From positions 775,501-839,500 of the forward strand of contig JAJOZX010000925.1 of assembly GCA_023014485.1 (NCBI GenBank): DNA of 64,000 nucleotides. Reading direction: 5' to 3'. Origin of the DNA: Bathynomus jamesi. Taxonomy: Eukaryota > Arthropoda > Malacostraca > Isopoda > Cirolanidae. The notes beneath the pieces are model-generated. The model saw nothing but the letters and a program-made list of their open reading frames with translations, was not told the DNA's origin and did not search any database. The position numbers and the translations under genes were made by a program. This document shows positions 20,865-33,085 of the stretch, in pieces (the first letter of the stretch is position 1; each line of letters opens with the position of its first letter).

Positions 20865-23800
20865 TTGACGAGTTCCACTTGAACAAACTGTTTTAACCTC
20901 TCCAAATACTGACTATAAAGCTCTACATCATTGTGACCAGCACCCTACAAAATAAAAGGAAAAAACATTAGCAACTGTCTGCATTGTGACTGCAGTCTAT
21001 ACCTATTTTTAAGAATTGGAATGAACACTTTCCTAGTGGTTAAATTCTTTATACTACTAATGCATGATGTAAAGCAGTTTGCGTTACCCTTACCTATGGT
21101 GACTTTTTTAAAATTAACATTTGATTGCTAATACAGGGGAAAGAGAAAAAAAAAGGGGATGAGTACATATATTATTTTGAAGTTTTATTCATAGCAGTTT
21201 ACTGACATTCAAATCAACATCACCTCAAAAAATATAAACTATCAAATTAAAACTATTGACTTCATATTGCTTTCTAAATATTAGAACTTTAATTGTTTTT
21301 AAATTACGAATTTCTAGGATTTAATAAAGCAAGTAATTAACACTGCTAATTTAATAAAACAAGAACTATGGGCTAATTCTATGAGAAATAGACAAATGAA
21401 GTACACGGTAACCTCTTCAAAATTCATGAAACTTGGTGTGAGGGTTGGTTTAGGTCCAAATTACAAATTTCTGAATTTTTTTGAAAATTGGTCAAGTTGG
21501 TCAAATTTTATGGCTTGACCAAATTTTGGTCAAATGAAAAAACCAATAATTTTCAAACGTAAATATCTCGGCTCCTAATTGTGGTAGTGTAGTAAGTCTT
21601 AAATGATAAAATATGTAAAATTAACTGTAGTTTCTAAATATGTATCATTTTTTTAGGGTAACAAAAATAAAATTATGATTTTTTGGAAAAAATGTCTTTT
21701 TTTTTTTGCGATTTGGCAGCGAAGATATCATTTTTCGAAAAAAAGACCAGGAATAAAAAATGTTTATTTGATGTATGTACACCATAATAAGTAATAAAAA
21801 GTCAGCTTATCAATGATTATTATGAAAAAAAAAATGACTTAAAAAAAAAATCCTCCAAATTTTAACAATTTTTTGCTTTCTTTCCAGATTTTCAGTATAT
21901 ACCTAATTTTCTAGTATATGTAAATTTACCTAACCCTTAAAATGCCTCAAAACACAAAATTTTGTTGCGATCCTATGAAAAAACACTCAAGAAGAATTTT
22001 CTGTAACATCAAAAAAGTAAACTCTGCCATGGCAGCTGCAAGCTATGGAATTTTGGAAGAAAATCAATTACTATGCAGCAATTGCTATGTCACAATTAAA
22101 AAGAAGCCAATTGTATTAGAACATGTTCAACGTTCATCCAGAGAGCCAGAACCTGCGCCAATACCTGAGCCAGGCATACTTAACGAATCTATGGAGCGAA
22201 GCAGCAGTAGCGATTCCATGAATCCACCACCATTGGAAGAATTTGTCATTCAAGACAGGCAATTCAATAAAGATTTGCTCAGCGACAATATTTTACCTTT
22301 ATTTGATGAAAGCCCTATTAAAACAGGTAATAAAACAATAGAGACTCCGTTCAGGACATTTGTTTCTTAATGCCAAATTTGTAGTTTTCTGTTTTTAAAT
22401 ATTAGCATCAGCACTTGAATACATATATACAAAATATTTGATATTTGATTATTTCACGCAACCTAAATTTATGAATTTGTTTTACAGCTGGATTGAAGCT
22501 GGGACAAAAACAGATAAAGGCTTCTACGAAATTCAGATTGACAACGGAAAAGGTTAAACGAAGTTTTGAAGCTGCTTATGGGGCTTCGATTGACTATTCT
22601 GAAGCTGGTCCATCCAAAAAAAGTTGTTTGGAAGATGATTTAGAGAAGCAAGACTACTTTTCGGACATAGTTATTGAAATTTGACATTTTAAATTAAATT
22701 TAATACAGTCATCGAAGTATATACTAAATTAAGTTTTATCTGTTTACATTTTTATAATCAGACAATATAATACATATACATATATTTTATGAAAAGTTTA
22801 ATTAAAAATATACTAAACAATGTCAAATACACTTTATTTCAGGTATCAAAAGGTTATGGAAGAATTAAAGGAGAAATTTCAAGCAAGTAACGATCGCAAT
22901 CTTAGGTTACAAATACTATCATTGTATCCCTATCCCATTGAAAAACCTGCTGACTTCTTTGGAGCAACAAAGTATATGGTGCGTAAGAGTCGCAATCTTC
23001 AAAAACAGTTTGGGATTCTTCCTAACATTCCAAACATGACGAAAGGGAAGGTCATCACAGCTGAAATGAAAAAAATCATTCAGGAGTTTTATGAAAATGA
23101 CAAATATAGTAGGATGTGCCCGGGAATCAAAGATTATAAGTTTGCAATAAATGAAGAGGGTGAAAAAATAAAAAAAACAAGAGAGACTGGTATTGTGTAA
23201 CTTGAAAGAGTTATATGCTGAATATGCAAAAATGATGAAAATCCCAAAATAGGCTTTAGTACCTTTGCTCATTTTCAACCGTCGTGGTGCGTGCTTGCGG
23301 GACAAAGTGGAACTCACAGTGTCTGCATATGTACGCATCACCAAAATCCGAAACTACAAATATCAGCATTAGGCATTAAAGATTTAGACTACAAATATCA
23401 GCATTAGGCATTAAAGATTTAGACTACAAATATCAGCGTTAGGCATTAAAGATTTAGACTACAAAAAATTAATGTCTTTATCCATCTGCAGCATGGACAA
23501 TGAAGATTGTATGATGCACCGATGCAAAAGATGCCTGCGAGAGGTCGGAATCAAAAATTATTTGGAAAGTTTGGACTTCATGGCGATGGAAGAGATAAAA
23601 TATAAACAATGGGTGTCCGTCGATCACTGTATGTTAAAAGATATCACCGAAACTCCAGAGGAATACATGGAATCGCTCACCAAAAAAATTGCACAACTGA
23701 CAAGACACCACTTCACAAATAAATGTCAGTCGAGTTACTTCAAAAATCTAAAAGAAACTCTGCCTGAAAATGAAGGCATTTTGGTGGGTGATTTCGCAGA

Positions 23801-26800
23801 AAACTTCTCATTCATCGTACAAGATTGTGCCCAGGGGTTTCATTGAGAGAACTCGCAATGTACAGTGCACCCATTCATTTATTATTCCAAAAACAATGCA
23901 GGAAAACTAATTTGCAAAAGTTACTGCTTCGTTTCAAACCGTCGCAGGCATGATACAATTCTGGTTCATAGTTTTCTCAAAAAATTAATCCTGTGCATCC
24001 AACAACAAAATTAAAACCTAACTAAAATTCATTATTTCACAGATGGATGTGCAGCTCAGTATAAGAATAAAACAAATTTTCTAAATTTATGCCATCATTT
24101 CGAAGACTTCAAAATTCATGCTGAGTGGAATTTTTTCGCGACATCCCACGGGAAGAATGCCTGCGACGGTATTGCCGGAACGGTAAAAAGAGCAGTCGCC
24201 AGAGAAAGCTTACGATGGCCTCTCGACCTCTCTTCTACAATTTCTGCTCTCAAGAATTCCTAACCACTATTGACTTTTTTTACGTCTCTGAGGCAGAAGT
24301 TGTAGATGTAGAGCTTTCTTTGCAAAAACGTCTGAGTGAACCTATTACTTCTATCAAAGGTACTCAACAATTACATCGCTTCGTCCCAATTTCCAAGAAT
24401 TCATTGAAGGTTTATCCACTCTCTCAGAGTGCACAGTCAGTCGAAATAAGAGAGCTCATTAGAGTTTCTGCTTCGGATCAAGAACATAATACTCTCTCTC
24501 AATGCGAAATTGAAACAGGCTCTTTTGTGGGTTGTATGTATGAAAATAAACTATGGCTCGGATTAGTCCAGTCCTTTGATTGTGAATATGATGATTTTCT
24601 GATAAAATTTCTCCATCCTTTGGGTGTATGTCCCTCATACGTTTTTCCTGCGCAAGATGATGTTTGTCACGTTCCAACAGAAAATATATTTGGGAGTATT
24701 GAAGCAAGTTTACGAGGAGGAACAAGAATACAATACATTTTTCCGCTTCAAGAATTAAATAACTTTTCAAAGAAGATAAAGTAAATTCTATCGAATGTAT
24801 ACTATTTAAGATTGTCTATATAATATTTCTAAAATTTTTATCTAAAATTTGTGTATCTACTTAATAGTTATAAAAATCTTTTCAAATTCTTTTTTCTTAT
24901 TATTATATTAAAAATTATTAGTGTCTAAAATTTGGATTCACTGGATGAGAATACTGTCTCTTAATTCATTCTCAAAGACTTGTGTACGTGTAGTATTAGG
25001 AAGAGTATTTTATACTCTGATAAGCGCTTTATAAATTAAACATTATTATTGTCAATATATTCTGTCCCTAAATATAAGAGAGGTTATGTATGTACATTGT
25101 ACATATATTTTAAAAGATTTTTTCTCCTTTGGTTTATCTACATGTATTTTTTATATGAATTGAAAATTGTCTTTTTTTGGACCAACAATTCTGTAATAAA
25201 TCTTCGTCGTCTGAAAAAAAAATTTATTACTTAATTTCAAACTCAGCTTTGAGCCTTATAATAAACTATAAGCTGACTTTTTATTACTTATTATGGTGTA
25301 CATACATCAAATACACATTTTTTATTCTTGGTCTTTTTTTCGAAAAATGATATCTTCGCTGCCAAATAGCAAAAGAAAAAAATTGACATTTTTTCCAAAA
25401 AATCAATTTTATTTTTGTTACCCTAAAAAAATGATACATATTTAGAAACTACAATTAATTTTACATATTTTATCATTTAAGACTTATTACGCTACCACAA
25501 TTAGCAGCTGATATTTTTACGTTTGAAAATTGTTGGTTTTTTCATTTGGCCAAAATTTGGTCAAGCCATAAAATTTGACCAACTTGACCAATTTTCAAAA
25601 AAATTCAGATTTTTGTAATTTGGACCAAAACCAACCCTCACACCAAGTTTCGTGAATTTTGGAGATGGCGGAGTGTACATTTGGCACTTTCATTTGTCTA
25701 TTTGTCCTGGAATTACCCTATGTTGGAATGATTTCAAGGTTCCCTCCAACATTTGTGACCTTGACCTTTGATGACAAAACCCAATTCTTGCTCATGACAG
25801 TCTTGTGATGGTACTCGCGCGTATGAAACTACTTCATTTGTCAAGTGGTTCAAATGTTATGAAGCAGACCACCATTTGACTTCTATTTGTGACAATACGC
25901 GTATGAAATTTCATCAATTTATGTTGAGCAGTTCAAATGTTATAGCAAAGATATGAAAATGTAATGAAGAGACGGATACAGATGGGTGGATAGATGAACA
26001 AATGGACAAATGCAATTCAGTATGGCCCATACAAATTTATTTGGTCAAAGATATAATTATGACCAAAATTTAATTCAGGGTGTTCATTCAACAACTGCAG
26101 TCATTTTAAAAATCCATTACTATTCTTGGTTTTACGGGAGCAGTGAACATTTGTTAGACCACTAAACCAATTTTAAAGCGGCACTAAATATGATTGCGTA
26201 GTTAATAATACAAAAACTGAACTCTGACTTTGTCTTTGGTTTTTCACTTCAGTTTTGACACTGAAAAGCAAAATTCAGTCAGTTTGATTTTGAATTTTGA
26301 AACAATGGGTATTACTTGAATATGTAGTTATTCAAATGTAAAGTTAGTGCTAACTTAAAATGCGAGGGTAAGGTGGGGTTAAAGTTTAAACAAAAACAAA
26401 TCAAATCAAAATAAGTGAAAGAACATTTTATATTGTACTCTTGACCACCCAATGAGAAAAAATTCTAGATAAAAAGGCTTAAACTGTGAAAAGCCTGTCA
26501 CTTTTAATTTTTTAAAAAATGTGAGTACAAGATTGACGTTAAATACTGTTGCTTAAAGTATGAACTAGAACAGTAGGTCTGATATACTTTCATTCATGAG
26601 CGTCTAAACCTTGAAAATATTTCTAAATTCTAAAAAAAATTATGAACTTAAATTGCGTGAAATATGTTAATAATAGTTTAACCAGTAACTATACTGACTG
26701 ATCTTTCGGATCATGCAAAATATTAAGAAATTTACTAAATGTTTACTATACCAACATATACATAACTTAACATTGTTCATTCCAACCTTCAGTTGGCTGA

Positions 26801-28005
26801 CAAAAATAAATATGTTTCACATTAATTGTAGGCACAATGTTATTGGGAACGAGTAAATTCTTTCTCAAGCAAATTTCAAATTACTCAAAATCCCTGATAA
26901 TTCCGTAACTTTTCCAGTTTATAATTTACCTGACTCTTCCAGGTTTTTTGGATCTTTTTAGTTTGGTAGACACCCTGTAATTATAAGTTAAACTGATATA
27001 CCCTAGCCCCTAACTCAATCTAGAGTAAAAATAATTACTAAACTGATGAACATGCTTTTGATTAAGCCTCGCTATAAATAATTCTCATTCTCACCTCCAC
27101 CCACAAAGGTTCCACAGCTCTGGGACATTTTTCATGTATTGCGAGTCCATGAGAAAAATCTACAACATTATCTTCAGTGCCATGAATTACTAACACGGGA
27201 GAAGTTATTTTGGGGACTTTTTCAATGCTGGAAAGTAAATTATTAAGATTAAAACTACCTATAACCTATATTAACATACTTGTAACAGTACAGTATTCAT
27301 TAAAATGTATGGCATGTAACAAGCTGCTGACATAACGCTATATAATTAGAATTACCTGGGAAAAGCATCAAAAAACCACGTTCTTTTAGTATTAAATAAA
27401 ACTCTAATACCAGACATTAATGGAGAATGCAAAATAACTGCTCCTACTTCATATCTCGAGGCAAGGTCTATTGTGGCTGCAGTCCCAATGCTTTGTCCAT
27501 AGAGAATAATGTTTTCAGGAGATATTCCATATCTTGTTCTAAGCGCATTCCATGCTGCATCAATGTCGGAATAAAGGTTTTTCTCTGAAGGTTTTCCTGT
27601 ACTAACACCATATCCTGAATAATCATAGCTGAATATATTACAATTTATTCTAGTGCCGAGGCTGAGGTAAAAACTGCTCATGTGACCAAGATCTGCAGCA
27701 TTACCATGGGAGAATAATATACAAAACCTTGCATTGGGAGAACACCGTACAAACATGCAAGCAAGTTTGTTAGATCGACTAGTACGAGTATAAAATACTT
27801 CAATAGCTTCCTTCTCTTTGTCCGTAAATTGCCATTCAGCTTTTTCTGTTAAATGGAGTGTGTGTTTTGCCGGAGATCCACTTTCATCCGGAAGAAAACT
27901 ATATGTTGGTTCCGGTGGAATAAAGGCCATTTTGGCTGCAATACTTGAGGGGCATGGAGGCCAACAAAACAGGCAACATATGTCTCTAATGCTTAATCCA
28001 TTCAT
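20861..28005 (-). CDS. ABHD17: ABHD17-type alpha/beta hydrolase (protein depalmitoylase)
   Basis: Exons are 28,005-27,356, 27,227-27,095 and 20,944-20,861; all introns are GT-AG and frames join, giving 288 aa, the size of vertebrate ABHD17B. The N-terminus (MNGLS, then CCLFCWPPC) is the Cys cluster whose palmitoylation anchors the enzyme to membranes. Hydrolase motifs: [15 protein letters not shown], nucleophile GQSIGT, acid in [10 protein letters not shown], and catalytic His in [10 protein letters not shown]. The family removes palmitate from Ras and synaptic scaffold proteins (established). The last intron (27,094-20,945) is 6.15 kb and contains a Sola-like transposon. The start at 28,005 matches the family N-terminus. 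The UGA stop is followed by a long open frame described separately. Confidence 0.92.
21942..24784 (+). pseudogene. Sola-like transposase, copy 1 (broken)
   Basis: Exon 1 is 21,942-22,327 (N-terminal Cys cluster, [11 protein letters not shown]). Acceptor cag at 22,487 joins exon 2 (AGLKLGQKQ). A later exon runs from 22,842 ([22 protein letters not shown]). The core has [72 protein letters not shown] and GTVKRAVA, then [13 protein letters not shown] and [11 protein letters not shown] at the C-terminus. Acidic residues in DFAEN and FTDG are candidates for the catalytic set. Damage: frameshift near 23,190, a 35-bp triplication at 23,354-23,458, a stop at 23,845-23,847 where the family has Trp, and a frameshift near 24,190. 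Confidence 0.65.
23354..23458 (+). repeat. Tandem triplication of a 35-bp unit inside the transposase
   Basis: Three head-to-tail copies start at 23,354, 23,389 and 23,424. The unit length is not a multiple of three, so the two extra units add 70 bases and shift the frame. Confidence 0.8.
25723..27060. other. ABHD17 intron remainder
   Basis: AT-rich. At 25,730-26,060 there is a block with gaccttgacctttg and repeated gcgtatgaaa...tttcat phrases that looks like a dispersed repeat, but I cannot assign it. No coding content. Confidence 0.4.
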
Positions 28006-28500
28006 TTTAGGCTTGATTTAATTTAAAGTTTCTAAAAAACCATGGCAGTATTTTCATGAACTCAAAACTTGTACTTACTTCACTTCAACAGACTAGGTTT
28101 ATTTAAAAGACTAATTTTGCACACGTAGCCAGCTATGGTTTTATATAGCTGTGGAAACACTTCAGAGTTATAACAGTAAGTTCTGGTTCTGATGGATTTT
28201 ATATGGAAGAAGTGGTACTGCTATCTTGCTTAATTTACGTAAGGTTCTTTATCATATTTTTAGGTTCTATATACACAAATATCTATGAAATTAAAGAATC
28301 TGCAGAAAGAAAATGGTAAATTTTAGTCACCAGAAGTTTTCCATATTTTTGGGAATAGGTTAAATCAAGTGGAGCAATTAATTGGACTAACTATACTTAA
28401 AATATGTAATCAGTTTTATTTATTTTGTATTGCTAAACAAGATTTCTGACCAAATTAATGCCTATTTTAAACATGTACAACTGTCTGAGTTATTTTTTTT
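28006..28500 (-). other. ABHD17 upstream region
   Basis: The sequence upstream of the ABHD17 ATG is AT-rich. No clear TATA box or 5' exon boundary is seen. An untranslated first exon may lie here. Confidence 0.3.
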
Positions 28501-28841
28501 AATATATAGTAAACCCTTGTCCAATGCAAGTTCCCCCAATATGGATTTGATTATACATGCTTAAATAAATGTGACACTTATTTACCAAGCATGTATAAAA
28601 TTTAATAACTATATGCAGTCTTGAATTGGGTGTGCACTGCATTCTATGTATGTATGTGACATCACATAGGGATGCGCAACCTTGGAATATAACGTACAAA
28701 AACATAATTCAATGTTTTTCATAATAAAAACCTGAGAGTAAATACCTGTACATATACTGTATATGGAATAAACAAATCATAACAAGAATGAATGATGATA
28801 ATGATGCACTTGTGGTGATGACAATTTGTTTATTCCATATA

Positions 28842-29231
28842 CAGTTAACTCTGTTATCCAGCATCCATGGGACTGAGGCCATGCCAGTTAATCAAATATG
28901 GCAGATACTTAAGAGGTAGAGTGAGAGTGAGAGAAAAAAAATAAAAAAGGAAAAGTGCATAAATACAGACAAAAATAGTCCAAACAAGCAGCCAAAATAA
29001 AAAAACAACAACTGCAAATGGTGGCTTGGAAGGGACTGCCAGTAGCACCCAACACAGGATGGGGGTGGGGGTGGGGTGGCTTGGAAAACTGTCAGACATG
29101 CCAGCCAGGTGTCAGTTGCTGCGGGAAAAATTGCCAGTTACTCCATAAGTGAATCATAATGAGTTTTTTCAATTTTGCTGGTTTCTCAAGAGTTCCGATT
29201 AATAAAATACTGGTTAACACAGAGTATCCTG
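28842..29231. mobile_element. pogo/Tigger-like MITE
   Basis: A 390-bp unit with TA at 28,840-28,841 and 29,232-29,233. Inverted ends are CAGTTAACTCTGTTATCC and, reverse-complemented, CAGGATACTCTGTGTTAACC. It has no coding capacity. Confidence 0.6.
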
Positions 29232-29489
29232 TATATGTACAGTAGGGTGGTCCATAAAATTGAAGTTTTGATTTTTTTGTTATTGCCAGGCGGTAACTTG
29301 TGAGGATGAATGCGAAAACACCTCTGGCCAATTTTTTCCCAAATCAATCACTTTTTAGGGGTAGCACACAGTACTTCATTTTTGCACTACCTAGTAGATT
29401 TACTTGTATATTATGTTCCAGTTCCAGTAATACATCTTTTCCTTGACAGATTATTGGTGTAGTGTTCATTGGTTGTGTTTAGTGGTTGG

Positions 29490-29872
29490 ATATATGATGA
29501 CTCAAGTTCGAAGCTCTTGCTTTTATCTCCTTGAAGGAGATAAAGTGAAGGACAAGCTTCTTGGAAGCAAATTACCATCACATGGAGAAGTATTGTCATG
29601 CTTCCTTCATCACCACACTAATCTCAAGAAGGAGTTGAAGGAAAGTGCTCAAGTAGTGTGGGGTCAATTTGAAATATTTTGGAACAAAGCTCGAATCCCG
29701 ACAAGGGAAAAATACAAAGGAATCCAAAAGATCTTGGACCTTCACCAAGATTGGATCAAAATAAAAAAAGGACGAATGAGGAGCCAGAAGCAGGTGAGTT
29801 GGATGATCAATGATAAATAAAATAGTTTCTCGAGAGTATGACATATTATACTGTACAATAGTCAATACATTT

Positions 29873-29909
<37 letters not shown>

Positions 29910-31941
29910 TATTTATATTTAGGTGTACAACGAAGAGGGATTCAAGGAGACACTTCGGAACCTATTTGATATGGCACATGCTGATGCCTTGTCTCTAATC
30001 AAAAACCCAGAAGACAAGGCCTTCTTGCTGGCCCAGCGAGAGCCTGGAAGACGGGGATGCATGGTGGGAGTAGACAGAAAAACAGCAGAAAAAGAAAAAC
30101 AAGCTGCCCACAGGAAGATGGAGGAGGAGATGCGAAAGAGAAAGGTGAGATTGTTCTTCAAATTCCTACTTTCATTTGATTGCAATGATTAGGTTGTTCG
30201 TTAACACTAATTGTCCATTTTCTTCGATTGTATTGCAGGCAGTCAATGAAGGTGCATCAACGTCGGGTACAGCAGTATTGGTGTCCTCAACAGAATCCTC
30301 AGTCACTGACGAGTCATCCTCCACCGAAGATGAATGGGCAAAAGGTGGAAAGCGACCTCCAAAACAGGTGAAAAGTCAAGAATGTGATAACATCAAATCT
30401 AGCTGCTGCCCTAGATCGGACACACATTACGGACAGGATGGCAACCTACATAATAGCAGAGACTGCATTGAGCCTTGGCCACAGCCCAATGAATTTTAAC
30501 ATCACCCGGACCTCCATCAAACGGCAGAGAGAACGACATCGGATCATGATCTGCAGTAGCCTAAAAGCTTCCTTTCAGTCCAGTCCTGCAATCATCCACT
30601 GGGATGGAAAACTTATTCCAGACCACCTCAACACCAGAGACCATGCGCATGTGGATCGGCTGCCTGTGCTCATTTCCTCCTTTTCGGGTCAATCTCAGCT
30701 CCTTGGAGTCCCCAAAATACCAACTGGATCAGAACAAGCCAGCGCAGTTTTTGAATTATTGACTGATTGGGGCCTCGAAGAATCTGTCGTGGGGATGTGT
30801 TTCGACACCACTGCCTCCAATGCTGGTCATTTGAATGGAGCGTGTGTGTTGTTGGAGCAGAAGTTGAAGAAAGACCTTCTCCATTTTGCCTGCAGTCATC
30901 ACATCATGGAAGTGATGATCGGTGGAGTTTTCACTGCTTGCTATGGCCCAATGAGTGGACCTGATGTTCCATTGTTCAGCAGGTTTCAGAGCAAATGGAC
31001 CTTCATCGACACAGGAACATACGGCACCGGATGGGATGATGAAGAGGTGCATCGACTCTTGGCCCCCATTAGAGACTGGATTCTCCGCTTTGCTGAGGAA
31101 AAACACTCCTCAAAATCCTTTCGAGATGACTATCAGGAATTCCTCGATCTGTCCATCATTTTCTTGGGAGGGAGCATTGACAACTACACCTTCAAGCGAC
31201 CTGGCCCCATGCACCAAGCCAGATGGTTATCTAAGGTGATCTATTCATTGAAGATGTGGCTGTTCAGGGGACAAATCCCAGCCCTCACTCCACGAGAGCA
31301 AAAGTGTCTTAAGGATGTCAGTGTCTTCGCTGTTTCCATCTACCTGCAGGCATGGATGACAGCGCCAATAGCTGCTGCTGCGCCTCGCAGCGACCTCAGT
31401 CTTCTGCAGTCTTCGGGAATACCATGACCCCAAAATTTCAGAAGTGGCATTAAAAAAACTCAGTAGTCATCTTTGGTATCTTTCGGAGGAGATGGTGGGC
31501 CTCGCGATTTTCGATCCTGAGGTGTCTGAAGAGACTAAAACAACAATGGTGAAGGCGATGGAGGAAGTTGAAGGAAAGCCTGATTGCCAGAAGAGAAGGA
31601 AAGGTGTTGCTGAGGGGGCTTCAATCGAGTCACTAGCAACAGCAAACTCAAAAAGACTGCTGTTGTCTCTGGGGTCAGGTGTGGGATACCTGAGGAAGGA
31701 GGTGCGGGATTGGGACAGTGATCCTGATTACCAAATAGCGAAGAAATCAGTGGCAAACCTCTCTGTCGTGAACGATCATGCAGAGAGGGGGGTTGCTCTC
31801 ATTAATGAATACAACGGCTGCCACACCAGGAATGAGGAACAACTGCAGTATCTCCTGCAAGTTGTTGCTAACTACAGGAAGCAGTTTCCTCAACCACTGA
31901 AGTCAGCCTGGCAACTGGGTGAGAAAACAAAGATCAAATGA
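29490..31941 (+). pseudogene. Spliced transposase, unclassified hAT-like, two frameshifts
   Basis: Exon 1 ends at 29,790 (SQKQ|gtgagt). Exon 2 is 29,923-30,144 (VYNEEGF...REPGRRGCMVG...RKRK|gtgaga). Exon 3 runs from 30,239 to 31,941. The core reads IIHWDGKLIPD, VDRLPVLIS, GMCFDTTASNAGHLNGACVL, LLHFACSHHIMEV, MHQARWLSKVIYSLKMWLF, then LSVVNDHAERGVALINEYN near the C-terminus. Asp in HWDGK and CFDTT are candidate catalytic residues. The CSHHI block takes the place of the hAT C-x2-H region. A frameshift near 30,385 and another near 31,405 are the only breaks seen, so the copy is fairly young. The first coding exon start is uncertain. Confidence 0.6.
29876..29906 (+). repeat. (AT)n microsatellite in transposase intron
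   Basis: A short alternating AT tract lies inside the first intron of the transposase gene (29,791-29,922). Confidence 0.8.
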
Positions 31942-32404
31942 GGTGCAGAGGGAATTGTTAGTCAATTCATTTCGGAATTGTTAGTTACCCTAATAGTCAT
32001 GTACTGTCACCAAGATTAACTTTACTATGATTTTCAGATTATACCAAAACTTCAAGTGTCATGTGCTACCCCTACAAATTAACTGATTCAAATAAAACTT
32101 TCCCAGAGGTGTTTTCTCATCCATCCTCATAAGTTACAACACAGCAATAAAAACAAATCACAAAAAAAAATTCCACCCCTATAAGAGTGGACCACCCTAA
32201 TGTACAGGTATTTACTCTCAGGTTTTTATTACAAAAAACATCTAATTATAAATGTTTCTGTATGTTATATTCCAAGGCTGTGCATCCCTATTCCCATTTC
32301 AATATTTTCCATAAGGTATTAAATTTGCATGACATGGTTTTTGACTTTTTGCCCAACACAGACTTTTCCAGGAATGTAACCTCTGCATTGTGGAAGGGGC
32401 TACT

Positions 32405-32408
<4 letters not shown>

Positions 32409-32486
<78 letters not shown>
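32409..32486 (+). repeat. (GT)n microsatellite
   Basis: About 39 GT units directly abut the foldback mariner on its left. This explains the Cys-Val and Thr-His open frames here. Confidence 0.95.
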
Positions 32487-32487
<1 letters not shown>

Positions 32488-32488
<1 letters not shown>

Positions 32489-32899
32489 AGGGTGTCCCAT
32501 AAGTCCAGCATCAAGGTAGAAATTCATATTTTTCTATTTCTACGAACCATAATTCAGATTTCTCTCTTTCTACAGGCCATAATGTCTGTGAGCAAGGAAG
32601 AATGAATCCAGATAATTCTACTCATAGGAAATCGGAGTCAAAGAGAGGCCGCTGCTGAATTTAACAGACTGCATCCAGACACACAACTCTGTGTTATTGG
32701 CTCGCGATCTGGATGCAGTCTGTTAAATTCAGCAGCAGCATCTCTTTGACTCCAATTTCCTATGAGTAGAATTATCTGGATTCGTTCTTCCTTGCTCACA
32801 GACATTATGGCCTGTAGAAAGAGAAAAATATGAATTATGATTTGTAGAAATAGAAAAATATGAATTCCTACTATGATGCCAGACTTATGGGACACACTG
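32488..32899. mobile_element. Foldback mariner-type element (two 5' ends head to head)
   Basis: Arms 32,488-32,683 and 32,703-32,899 are inverted copies separated by about 19 bp. Termini are CAGGGTGTCCCATAAGTC and, reverse-complemented, CAGTGTGTCCCATAAGTC. Each arm encodes the start of a mariner-type transposase (MSVSKEERIQIILL, WSQRDAAAEFNRLHPD on the minus-strand arm). It has no catalytic region. A TA at 32,486-32,487 is the expected target. Confidence 0.65.
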
Positions 32900-32901
32900 T
32901 G

Positions 32902-32940
32902 TATATATATATATATATATAATATATATATATATATATA
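32902..32940. repeat. (AT)n microsatellite
   Basis: An alternating AT tract with one phase break abuts the right end of the foldback mariner. Confidence 0.9.
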
Positions 32941-33085
32941 GTACACCCAAGGGCTTTACTTCAAAAATTCTTAATTTTTGAAAGAAAAATAAGAATTAAA
33001 ATTTTATCAAGTAGGAAAAAACACAATGTGCAAATAATAAAATTGCCTATGACAGAGATCCAGCACAAATGAGCGAGATTCATAT

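Larger units (their letters stand above)
21371..25718 (+). mobile_element. Sola-like DNA transposon, copy 1, in ABHD17 intron
   Basis: A 4,348-bp element with TIRs of about 440-451 bp (21,371-21,810 and 25,268-25,718). Termini are GGCTAATTC and, reverse-complemented, GGGTAATTC. The 4-bp duplication TATG lies at 21,367-21,370 and 25,719-25,722. Inside is a spliced transposase gene. A 4-bp TSD with this transposase type fits the Sola superfamily; the assignment is inferred. Confidence 0.7.
29243..32199 (+). mobile_element. 2.96-kb DNA transposon with 8-bp TSD, hAT-like
   Basis: TIR TAGGGTGGTCCA on both ends, perfect 8-bp duplication ATGTACAG at 29,235-29,242 and 32,200-32,207, and longer diverged subterminal inverted repeats (cacctctggcc / cccagaggtg). 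It contains a spliced transposase gene. TSD length and motif order suggest a divergent hAT group. Confidence 0.7.
28507..32405. mobile_element. Foldback (palindromic) element split by two insertions
   Basis: The left arm (28,507 to about 28,790) and right arm (28,820-28,840 plus 32,200-32,405) are inverted copies. Ends are agtaaacccttgtccaatgc on the left and, reverse-complemented, agtagccccttccacaatgc on the right. The inner arm tactgtatatggaataaaca is mirrored by tgtttattccatata. The loop is about 45 bp. A pogo-like MITE and a 2.96-kb transposon sit in the right arm. The termini resemble Tigger/pogo elements. Confidence 0.5.

Noticed and set aside
23354..23458. CRISPR-like direct repeats
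   Set aside because: Head-to-tail copies without spacers inside a eukaryotic transposase gene.
25049..25234. 61-codon plus-strand frame behind Sola-like copy 1 transposase
   Set aside because: Lies between the transposase stop and the right TIR; hydrophobic AT-driven translation without motifs.
32187..32605. Cys-Val and Thr-His repeat proteins
   Set aside because: Translations of the (GT)n microsatellite.
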